From contig NZ_PDJF01000001.1 in the NCBI RefSeq assembly GCF_002563965.1, positions 744,001 through 808,000 on the forward strand: DNA of 64,000 nucleotides. Direction: 5' to 3'. Origin of the DNA: Corynebacterium renale (GTDB lineage Bacteria; Actinomycetota; Actinomycetes; Mycobacteriales; Mycobacteriaceae). Shown here piece by piece: positions 57,383-64,000 of the stretch. The translations under genes were made by a program, and so were the position numbers. Position 1 is the first letter of the stretch, and each line of letters begins with the position of its first letter. The notes beneath the pieces were generated by a model. It had not been told where the DNA came from. It was given only the letters and a program-made list of their open reading frames with translations, and ran no database searches.

Positions 57383-58215
57383 CCCAGCCGCCCTTTCCGG
57401 CGGCGTTTCGGCTGGCAGGTGGGGCACCAGAATAGGTTGCGGCCTTCCATGACTTGGTGGCGGATGGGGGTGCCGCATTGGTAGCAGGGCTGACCTTCGC
57501 GGCGGTAGACGTAGACTTCGCCGCCGTGGTCGTCTTTGCGGGGTTCGCGGCCCATGGCTTCGGGGAGGTGTTCGTCGCGGACGGTGTCGATGCGCCCGCG
57601 TTCCACGCCGATGGCCATGAGGTGGACGAGGTCGTCCCAGATGTCGCGCAGTTCGGAGTCTTTGATTTCGTGGCCGAGCTGGAAGGGGGAGATGCCGAGC
57701 CGGAAAAGCGTTTCGGCGCGGTAGATGTTGCCCACGCCGGCGAACAGTTTCTGGTCCATGAGTAGCGCGCCGATCGTTTTGCGCGACCGGGCCACTTTCT
57801 TGAACACGCCGCTGGGGTCGGAGTCTGGGCGCAGCGGGTCGGCACCCTGCTTGCCGACGACCGCCCCCATCGCTTCCGGGCTAATCAGACGGCACCACTG
57901 GGGCCCGTGCAGGTCTGCGTCGGTGTGCCCGTCGCTGATGCGTAGGCGCACTTGCCCGACCGGGTCGGCGTGTTCGCTTAAGCGCATGATGCCGATGAGG
58001 CCGAGGTGGATGTGGACGATGTTGTCGTCGGTGGGGGCGTCGAACTCGATGAAGAGGTGTTTTCCCCAGGCGGAGGCGTGGGTGAGGGTGGTGCCGTCGA
58101 GAAGCGCTGCTTCGGTGGCGAAGCGGCCTTGCGGGCTGCTGACCGCTACGGTGCGTCCGGCGAAGGCGGCGCTTAGATCGCGGGCGAGGGCATGGATGAC
58201 GTGACCTTCAGGCAT
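57379..58215 (-). CDS. Fpg/Nei-family DNA glycosylase (Nei2-like)
   Basis: A 278-residue base-excision enzyme. The N-terminus MPEGH supplies the catalytic Pro2 and Glu3. KTIGALLMDQKLFAGVGNIYRAE, split around the helix-two-turn-helix, is followed by a C-terminal zinc finger (CYQCG and CPTC). VIHALAR after the N-terminus is typical of actinobacterial endonuclease VIII homologues rather than Fpg proper. It removes oxidised bases and nicks at abasic sites. TAAACT lies eight bases before ATG 58215. Confidence 0.9.
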   Translation of the reverse strand: MPEGHVIHALARDLSAAFAGRTVAVSSPQGRFATEAALLDGTTLTHASAWGKHLFIEFDAPTDDNIVHIHLGLIGIMRLSEHADPVGQVRLRISDGHTDADLHGPQWCRLISPEAMGAVVGKQGADPLRPDSDPSGVFKKVARSRKTIGALLMDQKLFAGVGNIYRAETLFRLGISPFQLGHEIKDSELRDIWDDLVHLMAIGVERGRIDTVRDEHLPEAMGREPRKDDHGGEVYVYRREGQPCYQCGTPIRHQVMEGRNLFWCPTCQPKRRRKGRLG

Positions 58216-58221
58216 AACCGC

Positions 58222-58734
58222 CTAGTTTAGCCCGGAAAGGTGCAGTTCGGCGGTGTCGATGGTGGGGGCGTCGTGGCGTGTGCGCGTGCGCGTCCAGACG
58301 GGGTTGAGGCCGGGCATGAACCAGACGAGGACTGCGACGAGTGCGGCGATGATGGCGCCGCCTGCCGTCGTGAAGCGGTCGGGGACCCACCAGAAACCGG
58401 CGACGCAGAGCGTGGCGATGGCGGCGACGAAGACGCCGACTGCGATGGGGATGAAGGCGGGGGATTCGTTTTCTGCCCAGTCTTGTTCGGGGAAGCGGGC
58501 GCGGGCTTCGGAGCGGATGCGGCGTGGCGTTTTGCGCGATTGAGCGATGCTGGCCCCGGTGGCTAAGACGACGCCGACTCCGCCGACGATGAGGTCCCCG
58601 GTGACGGCACCGAATGCGAGCACCGCGAACGCCAGTGCCAGGGCCGTGCGTTCGGGGGCGGTGGTGGCCAGGCCTGTGCGGGGGTCCACGTCGGGGTAGA
58701 GGAAGTTAAACGACCGGGAGTGGGGGTGTGGCAT
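58222..58734 (-). CDS. Hypothetical membrane protein (170 aa)
   Basis: A 170-residue protein with about four hydrophobic segments in two pairs (residues about 29-62 and 95-140) and a charged loop between them. No family recognised. It starts at ATG 58734 with GAGGT upstream and lies seven bases before the glycosylase gene on the same strand, so the two are probably co-transcribed. It is divergent from the haem-uptake cluster. Confidence 0.62.
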   Translation of the reverse strand: MPHPHSRSFNFLYPDVDPRTGLATTAPERTALALAFAVLAFGAVTGDLIVGGVGVVLATGASIAQSRKTPRRIRSEARARFPEQDWAENESPAFIPIAVGVFVAAIATLCVAGFWWVPDRFTTAGGAIIAALVAVLVWFMPGLNPVWTRTRTRHDAPTIDTAELHLSGLN

Positions 58735-58773
58735 GCCGGTGACCTCGGGGTATGCGGTTTCAGGGAAGGATAT

Positions 58774-58792
58774 GAAAGGTAGCCTACCCTAA
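58774..58792. promoter_or_regulatory. Degenerate DtxR-like site upstream of htaA
   Basis: GAAAGGTAGCCTACCCTAA contains the AGGT...ACCC core of an iron box but is one base short at the centre compared with the 19-bp consensus. Its position upstream of a haem-uptake operon makes iron control plausible. Confidence 0.4.
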
Positions 58793-58892
58793 CGGGGTGC
58801 GCCTGTGATAGTCTCCACGGTAAAACTGCAAGGTATGCCTAGGCTTAGTAACCGTTGGCTTACCGAACCTTTATCCTGTGGAGTTTCTATAC

Positions 58893-60749
58893 ATGACCGT
58901 ACTTCGCATCCCGCGCGCCGTCGCTGCAACGCTCGCGGCCGCAAGTATCGCGCTGCTACCAGTGAGTTTCGCGGCGCCTCACGCCACCGCGGCCAGCGGA
59001 CAGTGCTCTTTCGAGTGGGGCATCAAGCAAAGCTATCGTTCCTACATCCGGGGGCCCATCGCGAAGGGCGGCTGGAAGGGCAATGGTATTGGCTTTACCG
59101 GAAGTGAAACGGGTGCCGACGGCGCCTTCGTCTTCACCCCCGGCAAGGCCGAGGTCTCCGGCGACACCGTGACCATTCCGTTCCCCGGCACGATCGCGTT
59201 CACCGGTCATGATTACGGTGGCGGCCCGCTGTTGGATATGACGCTGTCGGACTGGAAGGTCCGTGCCTCCGGTTCGCAGGCGGAAATCATGGTGGACTAC
59301 GTGTCCTACACCTCTGACATGGTGGATAAGACGAAGAAGGGCGACCGCATCTCTGGGGATGACATCGTCATCGCCACCATTAACCTGGAAAGACCGGTTG
59401 ACGCGCAGGCGAAGACCGTGGATCTCACCGGTTCTACCTCGCTGGCCTCGGGCGGGCATGACCTGTTCCTGCAGTACAGCGTAGGTGAAACCTTAGATCC
59501 GGCGCGTGGTGTTGTGACTACCGACGGCACCTGCGCCCCAGGCGGCGGCACGGGCGGCGGCACCGGTGGCGGCAAGGCGAACCGCACCCTGGGAACAATC
59601 AAGGGTAATTTCTCTGGCTTTAACAAAGAGGCCATGGCGATTCTTTCGGAAACCAACGACACCATGAACGCCATGACCACGTTTATGGGTAACGCAGAGG
59701 CGTTCTTGGATCAGTTGGACTCCTTCCAGAATCGCGGTAAGTCCACGAACTCGGGCAGCGGAACAAAGAGCGCATCCACCGCGTCAACCGCGTCAACGGC
59801 AGCGACCAGCGGGGGCGGGGCAGCGTCCACGCCGGCACGCTCCAACTCTGCGTCCACCGGCGGGGGCGCCTCTGGTCCGGTGGCGAGCGGATCGGCGGCC
59901 GGAGGGCCGTCGCAAAGCGGGCAAGCAGCCAAGTGCGAGGCAGTCAGGTCTGTGACCAGCGCGAACGCGGCGTGGGCGATCAAAGAATCGTTCCAGTCCT
60001 ACATCACGGGATCCATCGCGAAGGGCCGGTGGACGCTCAGCGGCGCCAGCCACTCGGGCGGAAAGTTCCAGTTCAGCGGCTCTAAGGGCAATGTGGACAC
60101 CGAAACCAAGCAGGGTTCAGTGCTTTATGACGGCTCCGTCCACTTCACTGGCCACAACGGCGTCCTTGACCTGAAGATTTCCAACCCAGAGATCCACTTC
60201 AACGGCAATTCCGGGCAGCTCATCGCGCAGGTGCAGTCGTCCAACATGGAAGGCAAGAGGACTGACTTCGGGCGCGTGGCGCTGGCCAACCTGCAGTTCT
60301 CTAACCTGAATGTAGGCGACACCGTCAGTGGTGAGGCCTCTACCGTCCTGACCGCCGACGGCGCGAAGGCATTCGCCGACTTCTACGAGGCCGGCATCGC
60401 GCTCGCACCGATTTCCTTTAGCGCCCAACTCGGTGGCGCCGGCGATTGCGGGGCTATCGGAGCTTCGGGTGCGTCCGGTAATTCGGCCAGCGGGTCTGGC
60501 TCGAACGCGCAGGCAGCCAAGGATGTTATGGCGCAGGGCACCGACGCCGACGGGAGCGCGCCGGGCTCCAGCCCCAGCGACACCACCGGCTATGACGGTA
60601 CCAACAAGTTCAAGATCAAGTCCGCCGGCGAATCCGGGGCCAGTGGGTTCAGTGACGAGAACGCACTGACGTACGTGCTGCTCATCCTTGCCGCCATTGC
60701 AGTCGCGGGCGGTTCCATGGGCCGACTGGCAACGAACAACCCCGCGTAG
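58893..60749 (+). CDS. htaA: Surface haemin-binding protein HtaA
   Basis: A 618-residue exported protein: signal peptide to about residue 35, and two conserved-region (CR) domains, each beginning [11 protein letters not shown] or [11 protein letters not shown] (near 43 and 350) and containing FTGH (about 111 and 415), the His region used for haem binding. A Ser/Thr/Gly/Ala-rich linker lies between them, and a membrane anchor ([16 protein letters not shown]) at the C-terminus. In C. diphtheriae HtaA takes haem from haemoglobin and passes it to HmuT. It starts at ATG 58893 with GTGGAG nine bases upstream. First gene of the cluster. Confidence 0.93.
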   Translation: MTVLRIPRAVAATLAAASIALLPVSFAAPHATAASGQCSFEWGIKQSYRSYIRGPIAKGGWKGNGIGFTGSETGADGAFVFTPGKAEVSGDTVTIPFPGTIAFTGHDYGGGPLLDMTLSDWKVRASGSQAEIMVDYVSYTSDMVDKTKKGDRISGDDIVIATINLERPVDAQAKTVDLTGSTSLASGGHDLFLQYSVGETLDPARGVVTTDGTCAPGGGTGGGTGGGKANRTLGTIKGNFSGFNKEAMAILSETNDTMNAMTTFMGNAEAFLDQLDSFQNRGKSTNSGSGTKSASTASTASTAATSGGGAASTPARSNSASTGGGASGPVASGSAAGGPSQSGQAAKCEAVRSVTSANAAWAIKESFQSYITGSIAKGRWTLSGASHSGGKFQFSGSKGNVDTETKQGSVLYDGSVHFTGHNGVLDLKISNPEIHFNGNSGQLIAQVQSSNMEGKRTDFGRVALANLQFSNLNVGDTVSGEASTVLTADGAKAFADFYEAGIALAPISFSAQLGGAGDCGAIGASGASGNSASGSGSNAQAAKDVMAQGTDADGSAPGSSPSDTTGYDGTNKFKIKSAGESGASGFSDENALTYVLLILAAIAVAGGSMGRLATNNPA

Positions 60750-60757
60750 GAGGACAT

Positions 60758-61837
60758 GTGACTTTCTTGACCACAACCAAACGCGCTGCCTGCGCGCTTA
60801 TCACCGCCGCGGCCCTGACACTGACCGGCTGCGGGGTCCAGGGCGCGTACGAATCCGTCGACGCCTCCCTGCGCGAGGAGCTGCCCAGCGCCTCTGAGCT
60901 GCGTGATCCGCGCACGATCACGGGTGTTTCGCACGTTCAGGACTTCGCGGACGTCACCCCGGTGACGGACAACCCCAAGCCCCAGTTGCCCGTTGAACTC
61001 GTGGATTCTGACGGCTTCGACGTCACCGTCGACAACGTGGACCGCATCCTGGCGCTGGACCTGTACGGCACGTACACCAAGACGCTGACCGGCCTGGGTC
61101 TGGCGGATAATATCGTGGGCCGCACGGTGTCCTCCACCGAACACGTGTTGGCGGACCGCCCCGTGGTGACCCAGGGTGGGCACAACATCAACGTGGAGGC
61201 CGTGCTCTCGCTGCAGCCGACACTGGTAATCGTGGACCATTCGATCGGCCCGCGCGACGCCATCGACCAGATCCGCGCCGCCGGCGTGACCACCGTGGTC
61301 CTCCAGCCAGAGCGCACGATCGACGCAGTGGCGCAGGACATCAAGACGTTGGGCTCCGTTGTGGGGCTTAACGACGAAGCCGAGACCCTAGCCAACGCAT
61401 CCGTCGAAGAACTCGACAAGGATATTGCGGCCGTCAAGGAACTCGTGCCCGCCGAGCCGATGCGCGTGGCCTTCTTGTACGCCCGCGGTAATGGTGGCGT
61501 CTTCTTCATCCTGGGCGAAGGCTCGGGCGCCAAGGATCTCATTGAGGCCGTCGGTGGCATCGACGTCGCCGCGGAGAACAACCTCTCGCAGGCTGAACCC
61601 GCGAACGCGGAGGCGCTCGCCCGCCTCAACCCGGACGCCTTCTTCATGATGACCGACGGCCTAGAATCCACCGGCGGTATCGAGGGCCTGCTCCAACGCC
61701 CCGGTATCGCCCAGACGAAGGCGGGCCAAAACAGGCGCGTCATCGCGATCCCGGATGGTCAATCGTTGGCGTTCGGGCCGACCACCGGCCAGGTTCTTCT
61801 CCGGACAGCGCAGGCGCTTTATGACCCCCAGTCTTAA
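60758..61837 (+). CDS. hmuT: Haemin ABC transporter substrate-binding lipoprotein
   Basis: A 359-residue periplasmic-binding protein of the haem/B12 class. The lipobox LTGC gives a mature lipid-anchored Cys. DNVDRILALDLYGTYTKTLTGLGL, TQGGHNINVEAVLSLQPTLVI and GQSLAFGPTT are class III binding-protein features, spread along the chain. The conserved His and Tyr haem ligands of HmuT cannot be assigned with certainty by eye. GTG 60758 has AGGAGG four bases upstream. It overlaps hmuU by 17 bases. Confidence 0.93.
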   Translation: MTFLTTTKRAACALITAAALTLTGCGVQGAYESVDASLREELPSASELRDPRTITGVSHVQDFADVTPVTDNPKPQLPVELVDSDGFDVTVDNVDRILALDLYGTYTKTLTGLGLADNIVGRTVSSTEHVLADRPVVTQGGHNINVEAVLSLQPTLVIVDHSIGPRDAIDQIRAAGVTTVVLQPERTIDAVAQDIKTLGSVVGLNDEAETLANASVEELDKDIAAVKELVPAEPMRVAFLYARGNGGVFFILGEGSGAKDLIEAVGGIDVAAENNLSQAEPANAEALARLNPDAFFMMTDGLESTGGIEGLLQRPGIAQTKAGQNRRVIAIPDGQSLAFGPTTGQVLLRTAQALYDPQS

Positions 61838-62888
61838 AGAAGCCCCGGCTGCCGAAGCCCGCAGCGTTTTTGGGAGGCGCAGGAGGCGTCGATTAGCAAC
61901 CGTCCTTGTGCTCGCACTCCTGCTGGTGGTGACGGCCATCCTGTCGATTGTGCTGGGCCAGTACTACGTGCCGTTCGGCGACCTTGCCGCCATCATCGGC
62001 GGTGGGCCCGGCCAGGAACACCTGTCCGCGAACGTGGTGTGGGACATTCGCCTGCCGCGTATTCTGCTCGGTTTCCTCGTCGGCGCGTGCCTGGGCATCG
62101 CCGGCACGATTATGCAGGCGGTATTTGCGAACCCGCTCGCTGAACCGTCGGTGATCGGCGTGACCTCGGGCGCGGGCGTGGGCGCCGCGGCGGCGATCGT
62201 GTTCCAGATTTCCTGGCTGGGTACCTTCACGGTTCCGGTCTTCGCCTTCGCGGCCGCGCTCCTGGTCGCGGGCGTGATCTACCAGTTGTCGCGCAGCGGC
62301 GGGCGGGTGGCCGTAATTAACCTGATCCTGACCGGCATCGCCGTGAATGCGGTGTGCGGCGCGATCATTTCGTTCACCGTCTACCTGGCGCCGACGACCT
62401 CCCGCGAGCAGATCATTTTTTGGCAGATGGGTTCGCTCAATGGCGCGCAGTGGAAACACGTGTGGGTGGTTGTGCCGATCACGATTATCGGCATGCTCAT
62501 CGCCCTGCGCCTCGGTGGCGCGCTCGACGTGCTGGCGTTGGGGGAGCGCGCGGCGGGCCACACGGGCATCGACGTCGCCCGCCTGCGCGTCATCGCGATC
62601 ATCGTGGCCGCCTTCCTGACCGCCGGTGCCGTCGCCTTCGCGGGCCTCATCGGGTTCGTGGGCCTGATCGTGCCGCACGTGTTGCGTACTGTCATCGGCC
62701 CGGAGAATTCGCTGCTCATCCCGCTGTCGGCCCTGGCGGGCGCGATCCTGATCGGGCTTTCCGACATCGCCGCGCGCACGCTTATCCCCTTCGCGGACCT
62801 GCCGATCGGCGTGTTCACAGCGCTCGTCGGCGGCCCCACCTTCTTCGTGTTGCTGCGCCGTATGATGCGAAAGGGGCTGCACCGATGA
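61821..62888 (+). CDS. hmuU: Haemin ABC transporter permease
   Basis: A 355-residue FecCD-family permease with about ten transmembrane segments. Motifs include VWDIRLPRILLGFLVGACLGIAG, GVTSGAGVGAA, LALGERAAGHTG and GLIVPHVLRTVIGPEN. It moves haem across the membrane with HmuV as ATPase. ATG 61821 overlaps the end of hmuT; its stop overlaps the hmuV start by four bases (ATGA), so hmuTUV are translationally coupled. Confidence 0.94.
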   Translation: MTPSLKEAPAAEARSVFGRRRRRRLATVLVLALLLVVTAILSIVLGQYYVPFGDLAAIIGGGPGQEHLSANVVWDIRLPRILLGFLVGACLGIAGTIMQAVFANPLAEPSVIGVTSGAGVGAAAAIVFQISWLGTFTVPVFAFAAALLVAGVIYQLSRSGGRVAVINLILTGIAVNAVCGAIISFTVYLAPTTSREQIIFWQMGSLNGAQWKHVWVVVPITIIGMLIALRLGGALDVLALGERAAGHTGIDVARLRVIAIIVAAFLTAGAVAFAGLIGFVGLIVPHVLRTVIGPENSLLIPLSALAGAILIGLSDIAARTLIPFADLPIGVFTALVGGPTFFVLLRRMMRKGLHR

Positions 62889-63751
62889 CTCACATGCTTC
62901 ACGACGTCCCCTCCGGCGGGGGCGTCGTAGTCCACGACGTCACCATAAACATCGGGGATAAGACCCTGCTGGAAAACGTCAATTTTGTGGCACAGCCTGG
63001 TGTTGTGACAGGGCTCATCGGGCCCAACGGCGCTGGTAAGTCCACACTGCTCGCAGCCATTGCCGGTGATCTTCCGGTGGCCCGTGGCAGCATCACGGTG
63101 GCTGGGCACAACCCCAGTACCTCCACCCCGCGTGCCCTTTCGCAGGCGCGCGCGGTCATGCTCCAAGACGTGGGCGTGTCCTTCCAATTCTTCGTCCGCG
63201 ACATCGTGGCGATGGGCCGCCGGCCCTGGAAGGGAACTCCTGCTGAGGCGCACGACCCGCAGATCATCGACGCAGCGCTCGCAGCCGTCGACTGCCTGCA
63301 CCTCGAGGCACGTGACATCGTCACGCTGTCCGGCGGCGAACGCGCCCGCGTGGCGCTAGCCCGCGTGCTTGCACAAAACACTCCCGTTGTTCTTCTCGAC
63401 GAACCCACCGCGGCCCTCGACATCAAACACCAGGAACGCGTGCTCAGCCTGGTGCGCACCCTCGCGCACGAAGCTGGCGTCACCGTGATCGTGGTTGTTC
63501 ACGACCTGGGGGCGGCGGCCGCGTACTGCGACAACATCGTCTGCCTCGCAGACCGCACCGTCGCAGCAGCGGGGACCGTCGAAGAAGTTTTCACCGACCA
63601 GACATTGACGGACATCTACGGGTGGCCGATCCATGTTGGTCGCGCGGACGGCGCTGTGACCGTCCATCCAACGAGGCGCCACGTCGACGAGTCGGCGTAT
63701 GCGCTTCTACGTACGCTTCATCACAACTTTCTAGGAGAACATCATGCGTAA
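62885..63751 (+). CDS. hmuV: Haemin ABC transporter ATP-binding protein
   Basis: A 288-residue ABC ATPase. Walker A is GPNGAGKST (about residues 43-51), the signature is LSGGERARVALARVL, Walker B is VVLLDEP, and the switch His is in VVVHDLG. It powers HmuTU haem import. The last codons overlap the following hta gene by eight bases. The C-terminal extension after DRTVAAAGTVEEVF is normal for HmuV. Confidence 0.94.
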   Translation: MTHMLHDVPSGGGVVVHDVTINIGDKTLLENVNFVAQPGVVTGLIGPNGAGKSTLLAAIAGDLPVARGSITVAGHNPSTSTPRALSQARAVMLQDVGVSFQFFVRDIVAMGRRPWKGTPAEAHDPQIIDAALAAVDCLHLEARDIVTLSGGERARVALARVLAQNTPVVLLDEPTAALDIKHQERVLSLVRTLAHEAGVTVIVVVHDLGAAAAYCDNIVCLADRTVAAAGTVEEVFTDQTLTDIYGWPIHVGRADGAVTVHPTRRHVDESAYALLRTLHHNFLGEHHA

Positions 63752-64000
63752 GTACGCAATCCCCACGACATTCGCTGTGGCAGCAGCCACCCTCGTTGTT
63801 CCTTTCGCACAACCTGCATTTTCGGATGAGGCCGCTAAGCCGGCTGAAAAGTGCTCCATCACCGTTGAGTCCGGAACTCTGGACTGGGGCGTGAAGCAGT
63901 CATTCCGCCGCTACATTTCCGGCGGTATTGCTAATGGACAGTGGACTACAACCGGTGCGGTCACCGAACACGGTGAAAATAAAAAAGGTAAAGATTTCTT
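63744..64000 (+). CDS. Second CR-domain haemin-binding protein (HtaB/HtaC-like), 3' end outside window
   Basis: The first 85 codons are visible. A signal peptide (MRKYAIPTTFAVAAATLVVP) is followed by a CR domain start, LDWGVKQSFRRYISGGIANGQW split across residues 48-69, matching the HtaA domain. By position after hmuV it is the usual htaB (or htaC) gene. ATG 63744 has AGGAGA upstream and overlaps hmuV. The product should be a surface-anchored haem-binding protein. Confidence 0.85.
   Translation, partial: MRKYAIPTTFAVAAATLVVPFAQPAFSDEAAKPAEKCSITVESGTLDWGVKQSFRRYISGGIANGQWTTTGAVTEHGENKKGKDF

Overview
The window looks like Corynebacterium or a very close relative. It has high GC and a htaA-hmuTUV-hta haem-uptake cluster. 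It also has a trpEGD(CF)BA operon with a Trp-rich leader, and a pcnB/Nudix/DUF6049 block of the kind that precedes murJ in corynebacteria. Several surface or secreted proteins are corynebacterial in style, and many genes seem to be translated from leaderless transcripts, with a TANNNT -10 box 6-8 nt before the start codon. Four parS-type 16-mers lie in the first 15 kb, so the replication origin is probably near the left edge. I see no rRNA, tRNA, CRISPR array, complete IS element or prophage.

Layout. 1-3.7 kb: start of a DUF6049 secreted protein, a Nudix hydrolase, the CCA-adding enzyme and YqgE. 3.7-7.7 kb: AzlCD amino-acid exporter, a Panacea antitoxin-like gene with a 46-codon partner, a HicB-like gene, an SBF-like transporter and a Rieske lipoprotein. 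7.7-15 kb: the trp operon on the minus strand with promoter, leader peptide and attenuator. 15.8-26 kb: cell-surface region with a 1875-residue repeat protein, a secreted-protein gene broken by an amber codon, a DAACS symporter, and two adjacent secreted membrane-anchored proteins, one built of 55-residue repeats. 26-37 kb: lactate/2-hydroxyacid region with lldD, larC, larB, larE and larA (nickel-pincer racemase and cofactor genes), a ThDP enzyme and a YbaN-like protein. This region is interrupted by accessory genes: a DUF559-like endonuclease and an AAA/DUF4143 ATPase behind four 23-bp iterons. 37-38.8 kb: another ATPase gene bracketed by two ~244-bp direct repeats. 38.9-49 kb: leuS, an Abi_2 (HEPN) gene, a stand-alone FMN glutamate-synthase-domain protein, a DUF364 protein, small membrane proteins, oxidoreductases and an HNH protein. 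49-51 kb: an AT-rich gene for an unrecognised 651-residue protein with a C-terminal coiled coil and membrane anchor. 51-58.7 kb: MFS exporter, NAD(P)HX repair enzyme, FGGY kinase, thioesterase, DUF4185 secreted protein, VanZ-like protein and an Fpg/Nei glycosylase. 58.9-64 kb: haem uptake (htaA, hmuT, hmuU, hmuV, start of a second hta gene).

The most interesting non-coding signal is at 53.66-53.78 kb. A promoter overlapped by a DtxR-type box is followed about 50 nt later by a strong intrinsic terminator, which predicts an iron-controlled RNA of roughly 80 nt. Other notable items are the parS cluster (two copies lie inside genes and encode VSRET), the 23-bp iterons, the repeat-bracketed ATPase cassette, and a three-copy MITE-like repeat with 13-bp terminal inverted repeats. 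All assignments come from reading the sequence; no database search was run.
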